From Pomphorhynchus laevis (Eukaryota; Acanthocephala; Palaeacanthocephala; Echinorhynchida; Pomphorhynchidae): a stretch of DNA of 64,000 nt. A model generated the notes under the pieces. The model did not search any database, had not been told where the DNA came from, and saw nothing but the letters and a program-made list of their open reading frames with translations. Shown one piece after another: positions 33,040 through 43,800 of this stretch (its first letter is position 1; every line of letters begins with the position of its first letter). The DNA lies in contig WNNJ02001380.1 in the NCBI GenBank assembly GCA_012934845.2, positions 23,736-87,735 on the forward strand, given 5' to 3'. A program made the position numbers and the translations under genes.

Positions 33040-34480
33040 GATTATAAAATTAAAAACAATTACGGAAGAATAATAATCAAAACAATTATTTTCTGGGAAG
33101 AAATAAAATTTCAGTATTTCATTGGCGTTTTAGAATAATTTTAAATTGAAACGCTTCATTATTGTTAATTTATAAAAACAGTAGTAAATTAAGAAAGAAG
33201 AAAATTATAAATGTTTGTAAAGTATCTTGACGTGAAATTTCTGAATGCTCTCTTATGACAAAAGTACACTCTTATCTTTATAACGTATTTAGTAATTGAC
33301 CTACTTTACATTCAATGTTGTTTTGCTAAAGTGTTTTCTCGTGTACGCACACTTTCTTGACTTAACAATGTTGGCCGATCTGCGCAACTTATCGTGAAAG
33401 CATATCTCGTATAAAGCTAATCAAAGTGTTACTTTGCTAGTTGACAATATACAACTTATTCTCTGGCACTATTATTGAGTACACAAAGTTTAAACTATTT
33501 ATTCATTTGAAATCTGGCTCTATTAGAGAACTATACCTGAAGAACAACCGATCATACAACGTCGTTTTGCGAAGTGAATTCATTTTGACATTTTTAGGTC
33601 GTGATCGGTCAAAATATCCCATAAATACTTGAATTCTAGCATTTTTAACATTATGTTTCTTTGCTCAGATATGTTGTTATCCAGGATTCGATACGTTCAT
33701 TAGTTTTATCTGCATCCCAGCTTTTGACTTTTGATCTTAAGAAGCTTTTGATATTTTCTACAGTTAGAAGCCACCATAGCTACATTGATTGCAATATTTA
33801 ATGATGATTGAACCTGATATTCAATTTTCAATAAAACTGCCCCCTCAACATTTTATCGAGTTATATTATAAATAGAATAGGGAACAACGGGCAATCGTTA
33901 CAGATTCCAACATTTACTAATAAGCTATCCGACTTCGTGTCTAGAACACGAATATAATGTTTTTGTAATAATATTATTTCATAGCTAACCGTATCTAGTG
34001 CTGTAACTCGTACTCTTTTAGCAATTCCTATAGTTTTCTCTAGTTGCATTTATGAATGCATTTTAAATACCCATTAAACATATTGATCTGAATGACGGAC
34101 TCCCAAGCACATTCGAGGAATAAGAGTTGATCCATCATTTCTAAAATTGTAACTCGTTTTCAAAACAATTGTAACTTGTTAACTTATCAACTTCGATTCC
34201 AGTCGATCGCCTTCTTGATAATGTAGTCCAGGGTTTGTAAACAAGGCAAACGTGATTGACCGATGGGCCTCAAGATTAATTTTAGTTTTAGCTCGCAATG
34301 TCTGGAGTGTAATTCTGTGTACAATGGATTTTGAAACTATTGTTGAATACAAAACTAGCAATAGTTAAATGCATTCAAAATCATAAATTTTTAGAATTCT
34401 CACAGCCAGGCACATTCATTCAGCACAAAATACAGTACGACTATATACAGCATCAATGAAACAGTTAGGATCTGATTCAT
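33040..34480. other. No recognised gene
   Basis: Moderately AT-rich DNA. Open frames at about 33441-33632 (+) and 33861-34049, 34179-34361 (-) are short and unrecognised. Some could be single exons, but none has both a convincing acceptor and donor that I can defend. Confidence 0.4.
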
Positions 34481-34577
34481 GGAAGTACACAGTCAATTAG
34501 TTTTAATATTTTATAGTGCCAAACGGAAGCCTTTTTTCTTTGTATTAACAGTATTATTAGTCATTATTTATCCTCAG

Positions 34578-35465
34578 TGGCCACGTTGATATTTAATTTT
34601 TCTTCTGTTTAAAATGTTTATATCATTTCTATGTTTTATATTGAATTATTTTTCTTACCTATTTATATACTTGATAAGGTAGCGTTCTTGACAACATATT
34701 TCTAAACTTCGGTCTTTACAATGAGTGAGAAAAATAAAGGACACATATATTAGGAATAACATTAATTCTAATTTTAAAATATATTAAAATTAACAAAAAT
34801 TTTATTTAAATTAAGGTGCATGTATTGCAAAACCGTAATAAATATATTATAACTTGAATAAATCTTTTTAGATTTTAATATATCGCCGTATCCGCTCGTA
34901 AGATTATTGTTATTATTTCTCTCAATGTAAAAGTGATAATATCCGCAGTTCATGAATTTTTGAATTTTCTAGGAAACTCAAATAGTATGTATTTTACACC
35001 CCTTTTCCATAGTCTACGACAAGTCGGTTGCAACACACTTTTAAAATAAAAAACAGATCTTATATGCAGAACCGTTGTTACACTAGTTCTAGATCATTCC
35101 GTAAATTTAGTTAACTCTTTTCTTGTTCAGTTATTTAAAAGATAACGATGTTATCCTCGGTGACCCTGTTGAGTTTATATTTTTCTGTCTAAAATGTAGA
35201 CAGAAATTAAATTTAAATTTAATTAAAATTTAAATTAAATTGTTTCTATTGCTTATATATTTACTCGATAAGTGAGCATTCTCCACAACAGATATTTAAA
35301 CTGCGGTAATTACAATGAGTGAGAAAAATAATTACAAATTATTTTATTCATGAACCTTTAACTCGAAAACTTAATGAATGTTTTATAAGATAGTTTTGAG
35401 CATCCTCTTCTCCCCTTGTGACAACAAGTTGATTGCAACACACTTTTAAGAATATATCTTATCTA
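34578..35465. repeat. Old diverged segmental duplication
   Basis: Three blocks recur in the same order. TTTCTTCTGTTTAAAATGTT at about 34600 matches about 35180. The block around TTTACAATGAGTGAGAAAAA at about 34717 matches about 35310. The block ending GTTGCAACACACTTTTAA at about 35028 matches about 35431. Spacing differs between the copies, so indels followed the duplication. Confidence 0.55.
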
Positions 35466-35514
35466 TACAAAAAAAGTCCAGCCTGAAGTAGACTACCACC
35501 TGGTTGTCAGATAT

Positions 35515-35935
35515 CATGTCAGAATATCAGATAATTAATATTTAATTAGATATTAATAGATTTTCAGTTATTAATATTTGAAATAAATATTCAACTATTT
35601 TAGATAGTTGATAATGCTCCATTATTGGCAAAGAAATATTGGAGCTGGATCAAAGAAAAAAGATTTTATTTTGATATTTCGCTAATTTCTGTTAGAATTT
35701 TCAAAAAATTAGTAATTTTCTGAAGATGTTAGCAGAAGTTCGCGAAATATCAAATAAAAAATTTCCTATTTTTTTGATTCAGCTCCGATATTTCTTTGCC
35801 AATAATGGAGCATTGAATAAATAGTTGAATAAATAGTTGAATATTTATTTCAAATATATGATATCTGAAAAACTATTAATATCTAACTAAATATTAATTA
35901 TCTGATATTCCGATATCAATATTTAGTTAATATAT
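35515..35935. repeat. Palindromic element P, copy 3 (long arms)
   Basis: Inverted repeat with arms of about 190 bp. The outer sequence AATATCAGATAATTAATATT pairs with AATATTAATTATCTGATATT, and the inner TGCTCCATTATTGGCAAAGA pairs with TCTTTGCCAATAATGGAGCA, an exact 20-bp match. The centre (35718 on) has CTGAAGATGTTAGC, AGAA, GTTCGCGAAA. The arms are close to identical, so the structure is fairly young. Confidence 0.75.
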
Positions 35936-35939
35936 CTTA

Positions 35940-37283
35940 AGGGGCAAGTTCAAAATATTTAATTTAATATTATTGCGGTAGTACTTTTAATATATATACA
36001 GCTTTTCATTATTGCTGTTATTCATTGATATTATTTCATTAAATTTAAGATTAATAATTTAATATTTAATATACGCAAAGTATTTTTGAATGTAAGAATA
36101 ATTTTCTAACAGACTAAATCAATTTTTTCAAATTACGATTTTTTTCATAATATTTTTATAAAAATGTTTAAACTCTACGATGATTACTTTACGATAATTG
36201 TCAAGTATATTGTGCTATTGTTAAAGTCACGTATATTTTATCAACATATCTGACACTAAACAACGCCTATCACGTCCAAAATATCATTTTACTTCAGTTT
36301 AAAAATGAGAGATGTAAATTTAATTTCGAAAGTAACTAAAGTATTGGTACAATCTTGATAAAAATCATCATATTTTCTGAAAAAAAAATCAGTCTTTAAA
36401 GAAGGAAATATAAAAATAACTTATTTTAATTTATTAAATTAAAATTTTGGAGCAGAACCAACTAAAAAAATTAATCCAGTTTGTAAAAACTTGATTACAA
36501 ACTGTAATCTAGGCTTCAACATTTCACGCTATGACTGATGTAAGTAACGAAATGAATCAAGAGCAGTTTGAAAGTATAGGATAACCTTGGAAAACTGAAT
36601 GCTTTTGAAATAAAACCTTCTTTCCTGTATCAATCGTTTTTCAATTAGAATTATTAAAAATCATACGTAACTTATCGTACTTCATAAACTGTTATTGTTA
36701 ATAATGAAATAATAAAATTTATAATTAAATTTGTAATTAAAATAAAATTATGATAATTAAAATTTAAAAAATTCTAATTTTATATAATTACTAAAATCTC
36801 TGATTTTAATCTTCAGTAATTTTTTTTTCAAGAGCAGACTACAACATTTATCTTTGATTGTTTTTCACGTTTTCTCTTTATGGTGTTCTTATTCAGTTTT
36901 TATTTCTTGTGATCCAACTTTTTATGAGCCCCTGACTCTTAAATTGTTGTATGTAATAATATAATTGAAAATATGTTTTTGTTAATTGCGTTTATAATAA
37001 TTAAATAATTTTAACGAATCTAGAAACTGATCTGTGCTTCAATCCTAGACATTGAATCACAGAGCAGTATAACATCCTTACATTTTACAGATTAAATAAT
37101 CTGCTCTGGAAATTTATTTCGAAAAGTGTTCGGCCGGTAAGAAGGAAAATTTTCATTTAAAGTAATAATAATTTATTTAAAGTGGGAAATAAGGAATCTA
37201 TGAATTTGCAGGAGGTTCGTGCAATTTTTCAACGACTAGCTAAAACCCTTGGCTCTTAAGTTGTTGTATGTAATAATAAAAAA
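35940..37283. other. AT-rich DNA without recognised genes
   Basis: No exon or element recognised. TCTTAAATTGTTGTATGTAA at about 36938 recurs at about 37255, just upstream of the hammerhead repeat. Confidence 0.5.
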
Positions 37284-37465
37284 CAAAAGTGTGATTTAAA
37301 TGCAAAATCAACTTTAAATAGAACTGGTATCGTTATTTATTAAACATTTTTACATCTGGTACATCCGGGTCTTAATAAATTAATCAATTACCGGGTTAAC
37401 AACAAATTTTAAACTTTATTATATAAAATTTTCACATGGCATCCAGTAGTGGGAGGGATCTGGCA

Positions 37466-37501
37466 CTGATGAGTCATTGTGATGACGAAACGGCATTCGT
37501 C
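37466..37501 (+). ncRNA. Minimal hammerhead ribozyme core, copy 1
   Basis: In order: CTGATGA (37466-37472), stem II GTCAT / ATGAC with loop TGTG (37473-37486), GAAA (37487-37490), stem III ACG / CGT with loop GCATT (37490-37500), and the cleavage base C at 37501 (GUC). All invariant core positions are present. Stem I is the weak point: next to the core the flanks TCTGGCA and ATTCTTT do not pair well, and a wobble-rich GGGAGGGAT / ATTCTTTC helix is only possible six bases out. A competing hairpin ATGACGAA / TTCGTCAT also exists. Activity therefore cannot be assumed. Confidence 0.65.
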
Positions 37502-37770
37502 ATTCTTTCGCGTCTGGCTTACATGTTTTACAAGAAATTCACGCGGAATGGTCTCACTCTCCTTAAATAAAAGTTAGCCGATATTAAAGAGACCTGCGCT
37601 GGCTTTTGCCAGTGCTTTTGCTAATGATCCTTTTTGGTGAAGCTGTTGTACTGATTGAGTACTCTATGATGTTACTAGAAAAATTTTATAGTACATCATC
37701 CACATTGATTCATTCATTGATTGCCGTCTGCCAGTCCTCCTCTGCATCCAGTAGTGGGAGGGATCTGGCA

Positions 37771-37806
37771 CTGATGAGTCATTGTGATGACGAAACGGCA
37801 TTCGTC
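37771..37806 (+). ncRNA. Minimal hammerhead ribozyme core, copy 2
   Basis: Identical to copy 1 over the whole core and its immediate flanks (CTGATGA, GTCAT-TGTG-ATGAC, GAAA, ACG-GCATT-CGT, C). With copy 1 it would cut out a 305-nt RNA unit if both cleave. Confidence 0.65.
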
Positions 37807-37960
37807 ATTCTTTCGCGTCTGGCTTACAGGTTTTACAAGAAATTCACGCGGAATGGTCTCACTCTTCTTAAAGTAGTTTATAATACAACAAAATTGTGAT
37901 TTAAATGCAAAATCAAATTTGAATAGCACTGGGATCGTTATTTATTAAAACTTTTTATAT

Positions 37961-39240
37961 AAAGAAACGCAAATTATATTATTTGTGTTAAAATGGCATA
38001 TATTTATAACATTTTAATGTCTATGAAAATAATGCTCACGGTCGGGACTAGAAAAAACGTGATGATAGTGTCCGAATTAATTGTATGAACAGGAGTCATA
38101 GCTATTTTCGTAATTATTGGCACTCGAAATTACACATTAAAAATCGTCGGGATTAATACTTCAGTCGGAGCTAACGCAATTGTTTTAGATTACCCTTACA
38201 AACTTTTGATCGCCATTGGAGCGATATGTTTAACACACCATGTTATTTGACAAGATTTCGTATTCTGCAAAGGAATAACATAATATAATCATAATATAAT
38301 CTGTCAAGCAGTCGATAGCGTAATTTTTCAAAAAGGCATAATTATCTTATGCTTCAGAGTTATTAAGCTTTTTTGGTGATCTTAGCTGTTGAGTCATCAG
38401 CTTGCATCAGGTGTTTACAAGGGCATCTTGATTATTATTTAGCTCGGCCGCTGTTTCCCTTTTTAATAAAGGTGATGATGCTTTTTATCATCAAAAGCCA
38501 TGTTCAGTATTCGAAATTATTTCAATTTGAAGATCCCTGTGCAAAAATCACTATTCAGGAAGCGTTGGGAGAATCACGTTTCAGTTAGCACTTTGTAGAA
38601 TTTCGTTTTGTAAACATACAGTTGTCTAGCATTAAAAACATGCGGCTTGATGCAGGCCATTTCGTGAGTTTCCGTCACATTCGGTATTTGTGCGTGTCTT
38701 TTGTTTCAGGATTACTAAAATACATGACTTCAATAGAAAATCAGTTGGACCAGGTCTTTTGCAAGAGCTTTCCTTACCATTTGATAAATTTACTACGATA
38801 TTAATTGTAATATTTAAGGTAATTTAAATAATTTAATAATTTAAGGTAATAAATAAGGTCATTTTCTCAAAAATAAATATATAAGGTCGTTTATATATTA
38901 ATCGTTAAGTTGCAATAATAGTTAAGCTGCGACGTTCAGCTGCAAGATAAAATAATAATCCGTCAGCTCCAAGATAAAATTTCCGCCATAAATCAGTTGA
39001 AAATACAAGAAATATTCTGTAAGTAAATAAATAATACGGCCTTCAATGATATTTGCGACAATAGACAGTCCATGATTACAAGTTTACACCATATGATATA
39101 TAGAATCTATCTCTACTATATTTAATTAAAGTTTTAATTAAATATTTGTGTTCTTTATTTAAATTATTAATATTTTTCTCATTTTTAAGTGAAATTTTGA
39201 ATTAATTTCGAAAAAATTTTAAACTTATATCTGTTCTTTA
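37961..39240. other. No recognised gene
   Basis: Open frames at 38373-38588 and 38622-38804 (+) have a less AT-driven composition but no recognisable motif, and no splice sites that link them. They could be a decayed gene or element. 38819-38890 is a TTTAAGGTAATAA-type simple repeat. Confidence 0.35.
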
Positions 39241-39369
39241 AATCAAAAATGTTAAAATAGTAAATTACAAGAAAAAATACTCACTAACCATAAATTTCAT
39301 TACAAATGAATTCATTATAGAATTCATTTGTTATAAATTTATTAATAAATGTATAGATAATTAATTAAA

Positions 39370-40547
39370 TAAATAATTCTAAAAAAATAATATGATCAGA
39401 TTTAAGTAAATATATTCCTAAAATAAGATACAAGTTGTTACCGGCATTAGGACGAAAAATTTGTAATTATAATAAAGAATTAAAATCTATATGTAACGAT
39501 AATATTAGAAACATTACAGAAACTGAATGCAATTGCAAAAGTCTTAATTTTGATAAAATAAATGAACATATATGTACCCATAATCTAGAATTAATCGAAA
39601 AGAGTGAATTAAGGAAAATGCTATCAAAAGGGTATAAATATAGATTAAATAATAACAACGACAAAAATAAAATTTACAATTCGTTATATAATGACTTAAA
39701 TGCTTACTTTAGTAAGCTGATTAATAGTGAAAGCTCGAATATATCTAAGATAAAAATTTGGAAAGATTATATATTTGATAAAATTAAAAATAAAATGAAA
39801 ATAACAAACAATTATAAAAGAAAAGATAAAATTAATAAAGATATGTATAAAGAACTTACTAAATTAAAGGATAACTATATAATAACAACTATTGATAAAG
39901 CTAGTAATAACTTTGTCTTCATATGCAAAAAGCTTTATTATGATATACTAATGAAAGAGGTTAATTCTAATGATTTAAATGTAAATCCAACATATGAACG
40001 TAGTGAGTTGAGTTTAGAAACAATTATTACAAGTCACTGTTCTATAATGGATAAAAAGGGTATAAAGGTTGAATTAGATAATAAAACTATACCTATATTA
40101 TATTGGAATCCAAAATTACATAAAAATCCAATAAAACCTAGGTTCATATGTAGTACGTTTAAATGTACATTAAAACCACTTTCTGTTTATATGAATAAAA
40201 TACTTAAAGTAATTAAAGCACATTTTAAAAAATATTGTAAGGTAATCGAAATTAATACTGGTATAAAACACTATTTCAGTATTAATTCTACAAAAGAATT
40301 TTTAGAACAGACAAAAGGAATAAATTTTCAAAATATAAATACATACGATTTTAGTACTCTTTATACAAATCTAGATTTAGTAGATATTAAAGAAGCGTTA
40401 GTAAAATTAATTAATCTTATATTCGGAAAAAGATATACATATATATGTTATAATAATTATAACGCCTATCTAACAAAAATTAAACCATCAAGTAAATATA
40501 AATATATGGATAAAATTGAATTATTAGAAGCGTTAAATATTTTTTAA
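39370..40547 (+). mobile_element. Penelope-like element copy C (longest open frame, 3'-truncated)
   Basis: The longest uninterrupted frame of the family (39435-40547, 370 codons). It has LGRKICNYNKELKSIC, the Cys block ECNCKS ... HICTHN, TTIDKASNNFVFICKK (about residue 150), YWNPKLHKNPIKPRFI (about 222) and motif A YDFSTLYTNLDLVDIKEAL (about 303). It stops abruptly after KYKYMDKIELLEALN, before motifs B and C, and ordinary AT-rich DNA follows, so the copy has lost its 3' half. The translation start shown is only where the frame opens; the protein would begin further upstream, as in copy B. Confidence 0.85.
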
Positions 40548-40880
40548 TATTTAACGTTAAATATTTTTATGGCATACTGATGAAGTAAATTATAATCTCC
40601 CTCGAAAATTGATCCCTAAATCCTCGTATTTCACGCTTTGAAGAAATTGATATTACATCCATTATGTGATTTGATGGTTAATTCTATAAATTATTAGAAT
40701 TTATAATTTATCGTAATTTAAATAGAAAATTGGCTTTCAAGTATGATAACTAGTCAATTCATTAATATCGATGAAAACGTTAATTACTATATAAATGTAA
40801 TATTCATTTATTAACAATTTTATTATTTTCTGATAATATATACAATATATTATATATAATTTATATATTATAAATTGTAG

Positions 40881-43800
40881 ATGGAATCTATTTACGACAA
40901 CCTACGTCCTCAATTATCCGATAAACTTTCCAACGACGCAAAGTAAGTTATTAAACCTGCTTACGTACATATAACAATCGTTACTAAGGATAGCTTTTGC
41001 GTTAAATTACGAAGATTACAACGAGGATTGAAAGAGCGAGCAATTCTCATTACACGGTGCTTTGATATTTTTTTACTTATGCTTATCTGTAAATTTGTTA
41101 AGAGTAATCCAGCAATACAAAACATTTATAGAGACTCTATCTGACGATACCGATGCGAAAGAATCAAGTCAGAATGAGGTAAAATTTAGTTTATTTTGTA
41201 TTTAATAGAACGTCGTATGTCCTTTAAATCTACTGCTTTAATAAAGATTCACTTGCGCTTGTATCAAATGGGTGCTTGATAAAACTTTATTTTCTAGAGT
41301 TTAAAAATGTCATAAAATATGCATCGCCGAATGGTGTTAGAAACTGTTAGCATTTTATAAGGAATATAAAATTGTATTACAGATTATCGAGATATTATAT
41401 AGTATATGTTGCCAAAAACCGGAGTTCAATTACATGCAGAGCAGACTTCTTTATCACACCTAGACGAGCTTATGGTAACCGGCAGAGCTCATCGTTGACG
41501 GTAGGTGAACTACCATCAATCGTTTCGACTGCCTTATGGATTTCAATATATTTATCGTCATTGCCAAGCTAACACTTTTACAACTTAACAAATCTTATTT
41601 ATTTCATTAGACTTTAATGTTTAATTTTTCAAAACCCCATTTGTTTTTTTTTATTTGAAGGATCGTTTCGATCGACGCGTACTATTAAATTTACGACTCT
41701 CTGAATTGTATGCCCAGCTTGCAGCAGGTAATTATGTTAAAAATTTACTAAGCAATGTTTCATTTATTTTTGGAAACTAAATTGTAATCTTATAACAGTA
41801 TTTAAAATATTAATTAAATATTTATTTCAATATATTTTAATTTATATCTGCAAAATTATTCGATTAATAACTTTAAATTACAAAATACTTACATCTATTT
41901 TATATTAAATTTTCTTTAGAGTTGAGAGTAGTGAGCTGATCAAGCACCAAAATAGCGATTTAAGCAATTGAAAAGGAGCATTAAAGTATTTCTTGTTTTT
42001 AAAAATATTTAGTAAATGTTACTTGTTCTAATCCATCAGAACATCTATGTATCCTCAAAGAATATCATTATATATGATATGATATTATAATATATTATAA
42101 GCGGGAAATTATCTTTAAAGTTGAATTTATGTGTGAAAAATATTACATGATCTTGGAACGTACAAATTTAAAGAAAAAAGTCTACGAATCTAATATACTA
42201 ACCTGATAAAGTGTAACTGACTTTGTTTATGAGTTCGTTAAAGCTAAATCAAATAATCAAATAACTTACACATTTCAGATCGTTTCTTCTCAAATAATCG
42301 AATGTATAATTTTTCACGTATTTTCTTATAATAGATCGTAAGATTTTAATAATTTTAATCATTACATAATAAAATTAAGTGAAATCACTTGAAATTTATT
42401 TTAAAACCTACAGCTCGAAACTTGCAATCCTTTATTCTGCATCAAATCGATTGTTCTAATCAAAAAATAAAACAGCTTCACGTTCAAATACTTAATCTGC
42501 AAAACCAGCATGCAAAGCTTCCAATTATAAAACATTCGAAATCATCTGAAATGATAGATTCCCCGGAACGAATTCGATGCTTTAGCTCGATCATTTGTCC
42601 ACTTCTCTCGACTACACGAACTTTTTCAAGTCATTTAAGTCTGCAATTCGCCAGGTATTTTTTAAATGATTTCGGTTTTCGTATAAAACAATTTATTTAG
42701 GTATTGGTACTTTAGTCATTTTAAAAACGAGAATGATTCTATGCAGTTAACGTAATTCCATTGTCTTTTATTAAATATTTATTTCTATTTAAAGTGAACA
42801 GATCAAATCCACCGATTATTCAAGTACATGTGCACAAGCTCTCCTGATCGCCATCCTTGTCGATATTTATTCAAAATACCTTAGGAATCGTCATTGTTCA
42901 AATTCGTGTATACTCAGAAGGTACGAAATTAGAATAAAATACAAATGCCGGAGTAAAACTTTATTACGACAAGTAAATTTCCATTTAAGAAAAAAAATCA
43001 ATTATGAAAGAATTTAAATGCTGATCAACTTTTTACATAAGCGAAATTGTATGACAAAAACCTATTACATCAAAGATAAAAATTTGAAATAATATAATTG
43101 ATAAAATAAAAAAGAGAAAATAAAATTAACAAAGAATTATAAAAAAATATAAAACAATTTTGTTATGAAAAATTATAACAAATAATTATTAAAAAGATAT
43201 CCATATAGATAAAAGTCTTAAATATTTTGATAAATCAAAATTATTTAAAAGTAGGGACATCTATATTTAGACAATTAAAAGGTGTTCCAATGGGTGGTAA
43301 TAGTAGCCCAATTATAGCTGACTTGTTTTTAAGCTTTATAGAATATGAATTTGTTCATAAATGTGTAAAAACTAAATCTAAACCATATAAATATATGAAA
43401 TATATGTTTCGATAAATTGATGATATATGTGTATTTAATTCAAATAATTTTAATTTAATTAGTGAACAAATTTATCCAAAAAGCCTTATTCTTAGCAAAA
43501 CCAATATTGATGATAAAGAAGGTGTATATCTAGATATGAACATTAAATTAACATTAACTAAAACTATTATTAATTTATATCGTAAAGATGACATATTTAA
43601 ATTTACAAGAAACATATTTTTGTATGAGCATTCATGCATACCATATAATATAAAATATAATACATTATATTTTATAATGTATAATAGGTAGGGACAATGT
43701 AGGGACATCTATATTTAGACAAATAAAATTTGTTCCAATAAGAAGTGATAGCACCCCAATTTTATTTTTAAACTTTATGGGTTTGTTCATAACTTGTAAA

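Larger units (their letters stand above)
37284..37960 (+). repeat. Hammerhead-bearing tandem repeat (retrozyme-like dimer)
   Basis: A 129-bp block starting GCATCCAGTAGTGGGAGGG occurs at 37439-37567 and again at 37744-37872, 305 bp apart, with only two differences. Each copy carries a hammerhead-type core. A second pair of direct repeats (about 70 bp, GTGATTTAAATGCAAAATCA) lies outside at about 37290-37350 and 37893-37957, 605 bp apart, i.e. about twice the inner period. There is no coding capacity. Such short tandem hammerhead units are known from small non-autonomous 'retrozyme' repeats and Penelope-like element termini in animals. The family assignment is inference. Confidence 0.75.
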
